From positions 1 through 23,506 of the IMG/VR virus record IMGVR_UViG_3300040806_000854: DNA of 23,506 nucleotides; one strand, written 5' to 3'. Position 1 is the stretch's first letter. Every line of letters starts with the position of its first letter. A program made the translations under genes and the position numbers. Source of the stretch: a virus. This document shows, one piece after another, positions 16,392 to 23,506 of the stretch. The notes under the pieces are model-generated. The model was given only the letters and a program-made list of their open reading frames with translations. It was not told where the DNA came from and searched no databases.

Positions 16392-17800
16392 GTAAAGGAC
16401 TATTTGATTGGCGTAAAAGAGTACTAGACTCAGTTAGTCCTAGCTTCTGTGCTGCTAAATGGCTTAATGCAACTATCCATTTAGGTCATGGCATGACACA
16501 TAGTTGTCATTTGCCTATTCCTCATCCTATTGATAAGGAAGAAATTAAAACTAATCCTAGTGCGTTGCATAATACAGCACACAAAAAGAAACAACGTGAG
16601 CGTATGATCAAAGGTGAACGACCACCCGAATGTGAATACTGCTGGAAAATTGAAGATATTGGTAGAGATAATATTTCTGATAGAGTATATAAGAGTCAAA
16701 TATACAAAGAAAAAGACATCATTGCAATTTCAAAAAATGATCCATATGAGGATGTTATTCCAAAAACATTAGAAATTAGTTTTGATAGAACGTGTAACTT
16801 AGCGTGTAGTTATTGTAATTCAAGTTATAGCACTACATGGGCACAAGATATTAAAAAGAATGGCCCGTATCAACAAATGAAATCAGACGGTGCAGGCGCA
16901 TACCACCATGACGGCGAATGGACCGAACCGTACGGAAAGTTTAACGAAGGTAATCCTTATGTAGAAGCATTTTTTAAATGGTGGCCTCAATTAAGCAGTG
17001 AACTAGAAGAACTTAGGATAACTGGCGGCGAAGCGTTAGTAAGTCATCAGTTTTGGAACTTTGCAGAAGTTGTAAAACAAAATCATGCTCCTAATTTAAG
17101 AATTGCAATTAATTCAAATCTTATGGTAAAAGATGACTTAATACAAGACTTAGTTGATTTTACTAAACTTGATAATTATAAAGAGTTTGACTTGTTTACC
17201 AGTTGCGAAGCTACTGGATTGCAAGCAGATTATATAAGAGACGGACTAGAATATAATACTTGGAAAGATAACTTAGAATATGTTATTAGTAATGGACGTT
17301 TAAGATGTGCAACAATCATGATGACTATTACAAGTTTAAGTTTGTTTAGTATTACAGAATTTTTAGATGACATGGCAGAATTAAAGGCAAAATATGCACC
17401 TCATAAACCTGCTGTCGATTTAAATATTTTACGTTGGCCAAGTTTTATGAGCCCGTTAGCATTGCCTGATCATATTAAGGATCATTGCAGAGAAAAATTA
17501 GAAGCATGGTCAGAAGAAAATAAATTAAATCCGTTATTTAATCCAGGTGAAAGAGCACAGATACAAAGATTAATAGATTACATTGAAGTAGTAGATAAAC
17601 CACATAGACGTACGACCGAAGACAAAGATAAATTGCAACACGATTTTAAAAGTTTTTATGCACAATATGATAAGCGTAGAGGTAAGGACATAGGTGTATT
17701 TCCAAAGATACTTACTGATTGGTTAGATACTATCGATTTAGACAATACTATTCCGGTAATAGAAATGCATGAAGGGAGCATCACACACTATGACGACTGA
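16388..17800 (+). CDS. Radical SAM protein with N-terminal twitch-like cysteine motif, second of a twin pair
   Basis: It is a 470-residue paralogue of the previous gene, identical in length and architecture. The auxiliary cysteines are C21, C40, C82 and C85 ('FCAAKW...THSCHLP...IKGERPPECEYCW'), the radical-SAM motif is C136-NLA-C140-SY-C143, and ITGGEA lies at 211-216. The tail FYAQYDKRRGKDIGVFPK matches the twin. The insert after the cluster differs (GAYHHDGEWTEPYGKFNEGN here), and this region plus the middle strands vary most, so the two enzymes may work on different substrates or as a heterodimer. Both ideas are inference. It overlaps the upstream gene by four bases and the next by 11, so coupled translation is likely. 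Confidence 0.88.
   Translation: MSKGLFDWRKRVLDSVSPSFCAAKWLNATIHLGHGMTHSCHLPIPHPIDKEEIKTNPSALHNTAHKKKQRERMIKGERPPECEYCWKIEDIGRDNISDRVYKSQIYKEKDIIAISKNDPYEDVIPKTLEISFDRTCNLACSYCNSSYSTTWAQDIKKNGPYQQMKSDGAGAYHHDGEWTEPYGKFNEGNPYVEAFFKWWPQLSSELEELRITGGEALVSHQFWNFAEVVKQNHAPNLRIAINSNLMVKDDLIQDLVDFTKLDNYKEFDLFTSCEATGLQADYIRDGLEYNTWKDNLEYVISNGRLRCATIMMTITSLSLFSITEFLDDMAELKAKYAPHKPAVDLNILRWPSFMSPLALPDHIKDHCREKLEAWSEENKLNPLFNPGERAQIQRLIDYIEVVDKPHRRTTEDKDKLQHDFKSFYAQYDKRRGKDIGVFPKILTDWLDTIDLDNTIPVIEMHEGSITHYDD
17772..17778 (+). promoter_or_regulatory. Ribosome binding site AAGGGAG deciding the start at 17790
   Basis: This purine run lies inside the second to fourth codons of a possible ATG at 17769 but 11 bases before the ATG at 17790. 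It therefore favours the downstream start, which shortens the overlap with the preceding gene to 11 bases and gives an N-terminus MTTDRKKYYFAWDR. Confidence 0.5.
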
Positions 17801-19130
17801 TAGAAAAAAATATTATTTTGCATGGGACAGAATGCCCTTCAATAAAAAGGGAATACGAACTCCTGATCGTAATTTAATGGATGCATGGTTTGATGGACGT
17901 TACATCTTATGCAATCAATTTCTAAAAGAATATTGTAGGCATGTTGGAGACTATGAAGATGTATCACTACGCGATGCTAAAAAATTAAAGTTTATATATG
18001 AAATTGGCACATCAGGACCTCCAGCAAATTGGTTAGGAGGATATGACTCGCCAAGACATAATTTATTTGATTTGTTACACATACATAGGCCTATTGTAGT
18101 GCAGTCAATGCGTAAGCGCAGAGCAATTTTACACATTGATCAAGGATGGGAAGGATTTCCTTTAATAGAAAGTAAAGTGTTAAAGAGCGTCGGTATTCCA
18201 AGAGATTATTATGATGTAATTTATACAAAATGTGAAGAATATAAAATTCCACCCTCACAAATTATTATTACAACATCAAACTTATTAGAAAAACAAGTAC
18301 ACGAACAGCACTACGGCAATAGAAAAGAAAAAATTAATATTGTACCTTCTATTTCTTTTTGCGGTTTGTTAAAATATCAAAACGGACAAGATGCTATTTC
18401 TTTTGAAGAACAAATTGAATACAAATCAAAAGCAAAGGAAATGAAAAGTTTTAGCTGTTTGAATAGAGTTACTCGGCAGCACAGAATGACGCTAGGCGTT
18501 ATGCTTAATTATTATGAGTTACTAGATCCTAAAATAAGCGACTTTAGCCATTCTGCACATTTAGGAGGACATCCTAATCAATCAGCTGAATTAATAACAC
18601 ATAGACACGCAATACCGCCTGACTGGGATCCGCATCCTGCATTTACTAGAGGAAATGCTAATAATTTTATTGAAAAACTACCGTGTGTGTTAGATCAAAA
18701 AGATTTTAATCAAAATCATGTTTGGACAATGTTTAAAGATACATATCTAAGAACATGGTTTAGTCTTATTTCCGAAACAGCATTTAATGAAGAACATAAA
18801 ACAACATGCTTCTTATCAGAAAAAATATTCAAACCGATGCTATGTCATCAACCGTTTGTACTTGTTGGTCATCCAAACTCGCTTGCATGGCTTAAAAAAT
18901 TAGGATTTAAAACTTTTGATAAATGGTGGGACGAAGCATATGACGGTATGATTAATCCTACAAATAGAATGCAAGCTATTATGGATTTAACTGTACAACT
19001 AACTAATAAATCTGATTCAGAATGGTTAGAAATGTACAAGGATATGAAAGAAGTATTAGAACATAATTACAATCATCTAGATACGATGAAAGGCATAGAC
19101 TATACGGACGCACTTAATGAAATACAATAG
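17790..19130 (+). CDS. Putative glycosyltransferase, SEKIFKP type
   Basis: The 446-residue protein contains SCLNRVTRQHRM at 222 onward and a C-terminal part with SEKIFKP (343-349), PFVLVGHPNSLAWLKKLGFK, and GFKTFDKWWDEAYD (372-385). The sequence 'SEK.FKP......PF...G....L..LGFKTF' resembles the donor-binding end of GT-B/GT10-like transferases and a common group of phage proteins of this kind; the assignment is by pattern, and donor and acceptor are unknown. The N-terminal half (YFAWDRMPFNKKGIRTPDRN, YEIGTSGPP, LHIDQGWEGFP) is not recognised. No membrane segment is evident. An alternative start at 17769 adds seven residues but lacks a ribosome binding site of its own. It overlaps the next gene by 14 bases. 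Confidence 0.6.
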   Translation: MTTDRKKYYFAWDRMPFNKKGIRTPDRNLMDAWFDGRYILCNQFLKEYCRHVGDYEDVSLRDAKKLKFIYEIGTSGPPANWLGGYDSPRHNLFDLLHIHRPIVVQSMRKRRAILHIDQGWEGFPLIESKVLKSVGIPRDYYDVIYTKCEEYKIPPSQIIITTSNLLEKQVHEQHYGNRKEKINIVPSISFCGLLKYQNGQDAISFEEQIEYKSKAKEMKSFSCLNRVTRQHRMTLGVMLNYYELLDPKISDFSHSAHLGGHPNQSAELITHRHAIPPDWDPHPAFTRGNANNFIEKLPCVLDQKDFNQNHVWTMFKDTYLRTWFSLISETAFNEEHKTTCFLSEKIFKPMLCHQPFVLVGHPNSLAWLKKLGFKTFDKWWDEAYDGMINPTNRMQAIMDLTVQLTNKSDSEWLEMYKDMKEVLEHNYNHLDTMKGIDYTDALNEIQ

Positions 19131-19872
19131 ATTTTTTGCTTTTGGTTGCAGTTATACGCATTATATTTGGCCGACTTGGGCAAATATAATTGCTAGAGAT
19201 ACTGGCTTGCCCTTTCAAAATTGGGCAAAGTCAGGTGCAGGCAATGTATATATTCATCATAAAATGGTTGAAGCAAAAATTAAAGAAAATATTAACGACG
19301 ACGATCTAGTTATAGTTAATTGGACATCTTGGCATCGAGAAGATAGAGTTAATCTAAACGGTCATTGGATGTTAGGTGGAAATATCTTTAATAATAATAG
19401 TAACTATGATAAACGCTTTATAAAAAATTACCATTCTATATATAACGATATAGTAAAAAATGCAACGGCAATTATTTCTGGAAACCATGCAATAAAAATA
19501 GCATACCAAAGTCATATGATTGATTATGAAAATATGGTTGAATATCCAGGTCTAAATCAATTACATGCCGACGAACTTTCAGCTAGGTATTCATATTTCA
19601 ATGATGCTTTACCAGAGAAAAAAATATTTGATCAAAGAGATCATACATCCTTTAGCGGAGCATCTCAAGGCCTTGATCAGCATCCCGATATATTAGGGCA
19701 ATTAGGACATGCAAAGCAAATTTATAACGATTTAGGTTGGGAGCTAAAACAAGAAACTATAGATTATTATAACATAATGCAAGAGCGTATTGGTAAACGT
19801 ATACCAAGAAAAAATTATTGGCAGGAAATTGGCGGCAGAATTGCAAAAATTTATTCGCTTGAAGATTTTTAA
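19117..19872 (+). CDS. Putative SGNH/GDSL-type hydrolase or acyltransferase
   Basis: The 251-residue protein begins RFFAFGCSYTHYIWP, the block I 'G.S.T' pattern with S12 as probable nucleophile. WAKSGAGN at 37-43 fits block II, with G40 or G42 as oxyanion residue. VIVNWTSW near 65-72 fits block III, with N68 in the usual Asn position. LDQHPDILGQLGHA at 186-199 fits block V, with D187 and H189 as likely acid and base. The Asp-His spacing is one residue shorter than the textbook DxxH, which is common in related proteins. Such enzymes add or remove acyl groups on sugars or lipids. Its place among sugar-transfer genes suggests an O-acyl role on a glycan. The ATG overlaps the previous gene by 14 bases. 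Confidence 0.65.
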   Translation: MKYNRFFAFGCSYTHYIWPTWANIIARDTGLPFQNWAKSGAGNVYIHHKMVEAKIKENINDDDLVIVNWTSWHREDRVNLNGHWMLGGNIFNNNSNYDKRFIKNYHSIYNDIVKNATAIISGNHAIKIAYQSHMIDYENMVEYPGLNQLHADELSARYSYFNDALPEKKIFDQRDHTSFSGASQGLDQHPDILGQLGHAKQIYNDLGWELKQETIDYYNIMQERIGKRIPRKNYWQEIGGRIAKIYSLEDF

Positions 19873-19879
19873 ATAAATA
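19872..19879 (+). promoter_or_regulatory. T4-type late promoter box, AATAAATA
   Basis: This is a seven-of-eight match to TATAAATA in the only real gap (36 bases) inside the cassette, beginning at the last base of the preceding stop codon. Transcription would start near 19885, ahead of AGGAG (19898-19902) and the ATG at 19909. It would allow the last part of the cassette to be expressed late, separately from the upstream sigma70-type promoter. Confidence 0.55.
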
Positions 19880-19908
19880 ATAAACTACGCATATTATAGG
19901 AGTTTTAA

Positions 19909-21138
19909 ATGAAGGTTGGTTTTATAGGCATCGGCAAACTTGGGCTACCTTGTGCAGAAGCAATTGCACAAAAAGGACACGAAGTTGAAGGGTATGATGT
20001 TGCAAAAGTTACAAGTGATGACATTACAGTTGTTGACACAGTAAAAGATGTTGTAGCAAATAAAGAAATTGTGTTTGTAGCAGTTCCTACTCCTCACGAC
20101 CCTGCATATGATGGCAGAGCTCCTACTGCACATCTTGATCCAAAAGATTTTTCTTACGATATTGTAAAAAAAGTTTTAACACAAGCAAATGAACATATGA
20201 ATAAAGACCAGTTACTTGTACTCATTAGTACAGTGTTACCTGGCACAGTTAGGAACCAGTTAGTTGAACTTACGGACAATTGTCGTTTTGTATATAATCC
20301 TTATCTTATTGCAATGGGCTCTGTGGCATGGGACATGGTCAATCCCGAAATGGTCATGATTGGTACAGAAGACGGTACTGAAACTGGAGATGCAAAACAA
20401 CTTGTAGATTTTTATAAAACAGTAATGGAAAATAATCCACGATATGAAATTGGCACTTGGGACGAATGTGAATGTATTAAAGTATTTTATAACACATTTA
20501 TTAGCACAAAGATCGGTCTTGTTAACATGATACAAGATGTTGCACAAAAACAAGGCAATATTAATGTAGACATTGTTACAGAAGCACTAGCACAAAGTAC
20601 AAAACGTATTATGGGTCCGCAGTACATGACAGCTGGTATGGGCGATGGCGGAGGATGCCATCCGAGAGATAATATTGCTTTACGTTATATGGCAAGTGAA
20701 TTAGGACTAGGATACGATATTTTTGATGCAATAATGAATGCAAGAGAAATCCAAGCAAAAAATATTGCATTAGAACTTGTAAAATATGCAGAAGAAACAA
20801 ACTTGCCAATCTTTATTCACGGCAAAGCATACAAACCTGGTGTAGAATATTGCGACGGCAGTTATAGTTTACTAGTAGGACATTATGTTGAAGAGCAAGG
20901 ACATCGTGTTACGTATATTGATCCTCTTACAGGTGATGATGTGGAGTTGGGTATGCCCGGCATTATATTACTTGCGCATAGTGCAAGTACAACATACAAA
21001 TATATGCAAGAAGAAGGCGACAGTGCTGATAAATTGTATTGTAAAATTCCATCAAACAGTGTCGTAGTAGATCCGTGGAGGAACTTTAGTTGCGATACAT
21101 CTAAAGTAATACACTACGGTAACACGAGACATGGATAA
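19909..21138 (+). CDS. UDP-sugar (UDP-glucose 6-dehydrogenase-like) dehydrogenase
   Basis: This 409-residue protein has the order of a nucleotide-sugar dehydrogenase. The NAD fold begins MKVGFIGIGKLGLP (G7, G9, G12). AVPTPHDP follows at 58-65 and LISTVLPGTV at 105-114. K191 and N195 in IKVFYNTF fit the conserved Lys and Asn. C250 in GDGGGCHPRD is the expected catalytic cysteine, and GKAYKPGVEYCDG at 305-317 is the C-terminal NAD/sugar segment. Family members oxidise C6 of a UDP- or GDP-sugar twice to a uronic acid. The loop around C250 differs from the usual GFGGSCFPKD, so the substrate cannot be named. AGGAG lies 6 bases before the ATG. It begins after the only gap in the cassette and probably supplies an activated acidic sugar to the transferases. 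Cytoplasmic. Confidence 0.8.
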   Translation: MKVGFIGIGKLGLPCAEAIAQKGHEVEGYDVAKVTSDDITVVDTVKDVVANKEIVFVAVPTPHDPAYDGRAPTAHLDPKDFSYDIVKKVLTQANEHMNKDQLLVLISTVLPGTVRNQLVELTDNCRFVYNPYLIAMGSVAWDMVNPEMVMIGTEDGTETGDAKQLVDFYKTVMENNPRYEIGTWDECECIKVFYNTFISTKIGLVNMIQDVAQKQGNINVDIVTEALAQSTKRIMGPQYMTAGMGDGGGCHPRDNIALRYMASELGLGYDIFDAIMNAREIQAKNIALELVKYAEETNLPIFIHGKAYKPGVEYCDGSYSLLVGHYVEEQGHRVTYIDPLTGDDVELGMPGIILLAHSASTTYKYMQEEGDSADKLYCKIPSNSVVVDPWRNFSCDTSKVIHYGNTRHG

Positions 21139-21140
21139 TT

Positions 21141-21815
21141 ATGTACGACATTGTATTCATAAGCTATCAAGAACCTAATGCAGATGAAAATTTTACTAAA
21201 CTAAAGGAAAGATTTCCAATGGTAAAACGTGTGCATGGTGTAAAAGGATTACATCAAGCACATATAAACGCAGCTAAAAAGTGTTTTACTAATATGTTTT
21301 GGGTCGTAGATGCTGATGCAATTATTCTAAACGATTTTAACTTTGAATATAATGTACCTGATCATCAACTTGACCACGTACACGTTTGGAGGACTCAAAA
21401 TCCAATTAACGACCTAGTTTATGGCTACGGTGGTGTTAAACTTCTTCCTAGAAAACTAACTTTATCTGTAGACATTAACAGTGCTGATATGACAACTAGC
21501 ATTAGTAAAAATTTTATGGCAATGCCAGATGTATCAAATATTACAGCATTTAACACAGATCCGTTTAATACATATAAGTCAGCATTTAGAGAATGTGCAA
21601 AGCTAAGTAGTAAAGTTATTAAAGGGCAACATGACGAAGAAACAGAAAAACGACTTGAAACTTGGTGTACAGTTGGCAAAACTAGACCGTATGGTTTATA
21701 CGCTTTGGCCGGTGCTGCTAGTGGCCGCAAGTTTGGGATGGCTTCTGGCAGCAATATTGCACTTATTAATGACTTTGACTGGCTAAAGGATCAGTTTGAT
21801 GCAGCTAGTTTCTAG
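21141..21815 (+). CDS. Putative glycosyltransferase (DAD), paralogue of the gene at 14047
   Basis: This 224-residue protein shares with the 14047 gene the blocks YDIVFISYQEPNADENF, VKRVHGVKGLHQAHINAA and FWVVDADAII, where D57-A58-D59 is the DxD motif. INDLVYGYGGVKLLP corresponds to INGLMYGNGGIKCWP. It is about 85 residues shorter, lacking the C-terminal extension. It starts two bases after the dehydrogenase stop and overlaps the radical-SAM gene by 17. Donor and acceptor are unknown; the neighbour suggests a uronic-acid-type donor, which is inference. No membrane segment is seen. Confidence 0.72.
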   Translation: MYDIVFISYQEPNADENFTKLKERFPMVKRVHGVKGLHQAHINAAKKCFTNMFWVVDADAIILNDFNFEYNVPDHQLDHVHVWRTQNPINDLVYGYGGVKLLPRKLTLSVDINSADMTTSISKNFMAMPDVSNITAFNTDPFNTYKSAFRECAKLSSKVIKGQHDEETEKRLETWCTVGKTRPYGLYALAGAASGRKFGMASGSNIALINDFDWLKDQFDAASF

Positions 21816-22878
21816 TATTAAGACAGTTCATGTTGAGCTAACTGATAAATGCCAAGCACAATGTCCAATGTGTGCTAGAAACTATCATGGCGGAGCAACC
21901 CGTCCATTCATACGTAATGGCGATATGAGTATTGAACAATTTAAAGAATGGTTTCCTAAAGAATTTTTAGCACAATTAGATAACTTTTATAGTTGCGGTA
22001 ACTACGGCGATCCAGCATTTGCAAGTGATTGTTTAGAAATATATTCATATGTGCGCGAATGTAACCCTACTGCAAGATTAGCATTGCATACTAACGGAGG
22101 TATGCGTAACCCTACATGGTGGTCAAAGTTAGCACAAGCAATAGGAACACAATCTAATAGTGAAGTAGTATTTGCAGTTGACGGCTTTAAAGGAAAGCAC
22201 GAGTTATATCGCAAAAATACAAATTTTGATAAAGTAATTGCTAACATGAAAGCATTTATTAGTGCAGGAGGCAAGGCAAGAGTTGATAGTTTAGTATTTG
22301 CACATAACGAACACGAAGTAGACGAACTTGAAGAATATATATTAGGTTTAGGAGCTCAGGCCATAAACTTTGTAAGTACTACAAGATTTTATGAAATGTC
22401 AGAGTATGAAGTACACGACGATCAAGGCAATATAGAATACACAATTAAGCCTGCAAAAACTGAACGTTTTAAAAAGACTCCAAACAAAACGCTGGTTAAT
22501 TTAATAGATAAAGAATATAGAGACAGTGTTATTTCTAATACAACAATTGATCCTAAGTGTGTAGACGAACAAGGGATATATGTAGATCCATATGGTAGTA
22601 TTTTTCCGTGTTGTTGGATAGGGGGCGATTATTTAGAACAACCTATTGAAGAAAAGTTACCAATACACTATCTTAGAAATCTAAGTGTTGAATTTTCAAA
22701 ACAGATGATGAAAGATATACGTGTTGAAAATTGTAGTACAGGGATATTAAACAATAAAAATACAAAATTATTTAAGAGACTAGACACATATTGGGAAGAT
22801 GAAAATAAGTGCTTGACATGTGCTAGACAATGTAGTAAACTAGTATATAACTCTAATAGAAAGTATGAATTTGAATAG
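21799..22878 (+). CDS. SPASM-type radical SAM protein
   Basis: This is a 359-residue radical-SAM protein with the cluster motif C18-QAQ-C22-PM-C25. CGNYGDP near residues 66-72 takes the GGE-like SAM position and is typical of SPASM peptide-modifying and related enzymes. The C-terminal SPASM region holds C254, C271, C272 (YVDPYGSIFPCCW) and C338, C341, C345 (CLTCARQC), with C312 between, enough for auxiliary iron-sulfur clusters. The substrate is unknown. AAAGGA before ATG 21799 (AGGA at 21787-21790, 8 bases spacing) favours that start over an upstream TTG at 21796, giving a 17-base overlap with the preceding gene. It overlaps the next gene by 14 bases. Unlike the twins at 14979 and 16388, its cysteine-rich domain is C-terminal. 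Confidence 0.88.
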   Translation: MQLVSSIKTVHVELTDKCQAQCPMCARNYHGGATRPFIRNGDMSIEQFKEWFPKEFLAQLDNFYSCGNYGDPAFASDCLEIYSYVRECNPTARLALHTNGGMRNPTWWSKLAQAIGTQSNSEVVFAVDGFKGKHELYRKNTNFDKVIANMKAFISAGGKARVDSLVFAHNEHEVDELEEYILGLGAQAINFVSTTRFYEMSEYEVHDDQGNIEYTIKPAKTERFKKTPNKTLVNLIDKEYRDSVISNTTIDPKCVDEQGIYVDPYGSIFPCCWIGGDYLEQPIEEKLPIHYLRNLSVEFSKQMMKDIRVENCSTGILNNKNTKLFKRLDTYWEDENKCLTCARQCSKLVYNSNRKYEFE

Positions 22879-23506
22879 TTACGATAAAATACCATGGACT
22901 GATATAACCAGTTTTGGACAGCAAACGATGCTTAAGAGCCATCTTTTTACGGTCTCATGGATATTGGCTAGATTTTGTAATTATTCATGCAGTTATTGCT
23001 GGCCATACGCTAGATCTAGTACCCCAGATCACCAAGATTTAGAAATTTACTTAAAGGCCTTAGATAGTATCAAAGCACAAGCTCGCGCAAACGGCTTTAC
23101 AGACTTCCATTTTAGCTTTAGCGGCGGCGAACCTACAGCGTATAAGTACTTTGGGGAGATCATAGATCATTACTGTAGTGATACAGCACCCGATTACCAA
23201 AGTATCCACATGACAACCAATCTTAGCCCGGGAAGCAAATGGTGGAACAAATGGTTAGAAAGTACTAAAACTCTGCACCGCAGAAGTATAACAGCAAGTT
23301 ACCATGCAGAATTTGCAAATGAACAGGAGTTTGGAGATAAATGTCTCCAATTAATAGACAATGAAACATTCGTTACAATTAATCAAGTTATGGTTCCGGA
23401 ACAGTTTGATGAACTTTATCAACGTCTTGAACGATTTGCCTCCAGAGGTATTAATGTCACTCTCAAGCCCCAATCCGATCCTAGTGCCTCCTACGTTGTA
23501 CACGGA
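22865..23506 (+). CDS. Radical SAM protein, N-terminal part (cut by window end)
   Basis: The frame begins at ATG 22865, overlapping the previous gene by 14 bases, and stays open for 214 codons to the window edge. It has SWILARFCNYSCSYCW, with C38-NYS-C42-SY-C45, and FHFSFSGGEPTAY with G87-G88-E89-P90 as the SAM-binding motif. MTTNLSPGSKWW follows near residue 119, and NQVMVPEQFDEL near 175 fits later core strands. It has no cysteine-rich N-terminal domain, so any auxiliary cluster would be beyond the window. It is distinct from the other three radical-SAM proteins. Codons such as CTC, TCC, GCC and CCC are used much more in its second half than in upstream genes, hinting at a different origin. 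Substrate unknown. Confidence 0.82.
   Translation, partial: MNLNSYDKIPWTDITSFGQQTMLKSHLFTVSWILARFCNYSCSYCWPYARSSTPDHQDLEIYLKALDSIKAQARANGFTDFHFSFSGGEPTAYKYFGEIIDHYCSDTAPDYQSIHMTTNLSPGSKWWNKWLESTKTLHRRSITASYHAEFANEQEFGDKCLQLIDNETFVTINQVMVPEQFDELYQRLERFASRGINVTLKPQSDPSASYVVHG

Noticed and set aside
20885-21067. Small + strand open frame inside the dehydrogenase gene
   Set aside because: It is a different frame of a well-supported gene, with no ribosome binding site or family pattern.
1-23506. tRNA genes, CRISPR arrays, insertion sequences or attachment sites
   Set aside because: I saw no tRNA-like cloverleaf, regularly spaced repeats, transposase genes or matching terminal repeats. No gap exceeds 70 bases.

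Overview
The window reads as part of a marine T4-like myovirus genome. It is AT-rich, almost entirely coding, and every gene I accept lies on the + strand with gaps of 0-70 bases or short overlaps. The structural genes carry motifs typical of tail and fibre genes of cyanophages and pelagiphages: a tail-collar tip, an ATKNYVD fibre motif, an ADLAEKY fibre tip, and a shared 'G(K/R)NY.GYGE...LLENF' N-terminal module. No photosynthesis or host-marker gene is visible, so the host (Pelagibacter-like or cyanobacterial) cannot be fixed.

Region 1 (1-10617) is a late structural block. It holds the C-terminal part of a large repeat-rich virion protein, a small conserved virion protein, three consecutive tail-fibre-like paralogues with a common N-terminus and different C-terminal tips, and two paralogous virion-associated proteins. 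Boxes resembling the T4 late promoter (TATAAATA) occur in the short gaps before three of these genes. One lies in the loop of an inverted repeat whose 3' arm covers the ribosome binding site of the next gene.

Region 2 (10684 to the window end) starts with a strong sigma70-type promoter (TTGACA, 17 bases, TATACT) and runs as a tightly overlapping gene train. It encodes a small unknown protein, two tandem GT-A glycosyltransferase-like proteins (DTD motifs), a 445-residue unknown protein with a repeated aromatic 'DGV.V.IW' motif, and a third GT-like protein (DGD). Twin radical-SAM proteins with an N-terminal four-cysteine twitch/SPASM-like motif follow, then a SEKIFKP-type putative glycosyltransferase and an SGNH-type hydrolase. 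The train continues with a nucleotide-sugar dehydrogenase-like protein under its own late-type promoter, a fourth GT-like protein (DAD, paralogue of the third), a SPASM radical-SAM protein, and a fourth radical-SAM protein cut by the window end.

Taken together, region 2 looks like a virus-encoded modification cassette: several glycosyl transfer enzymes, one sugar oxidase, one putative esterase or acyltransferase and four radical-SAM enzymes. It sits directly behind the tail-fibre genes. Its target (virion protein, host surface glycan, or a peptide or sugar precursor) is not shown by the sequence. The combination is the most unusual content here.
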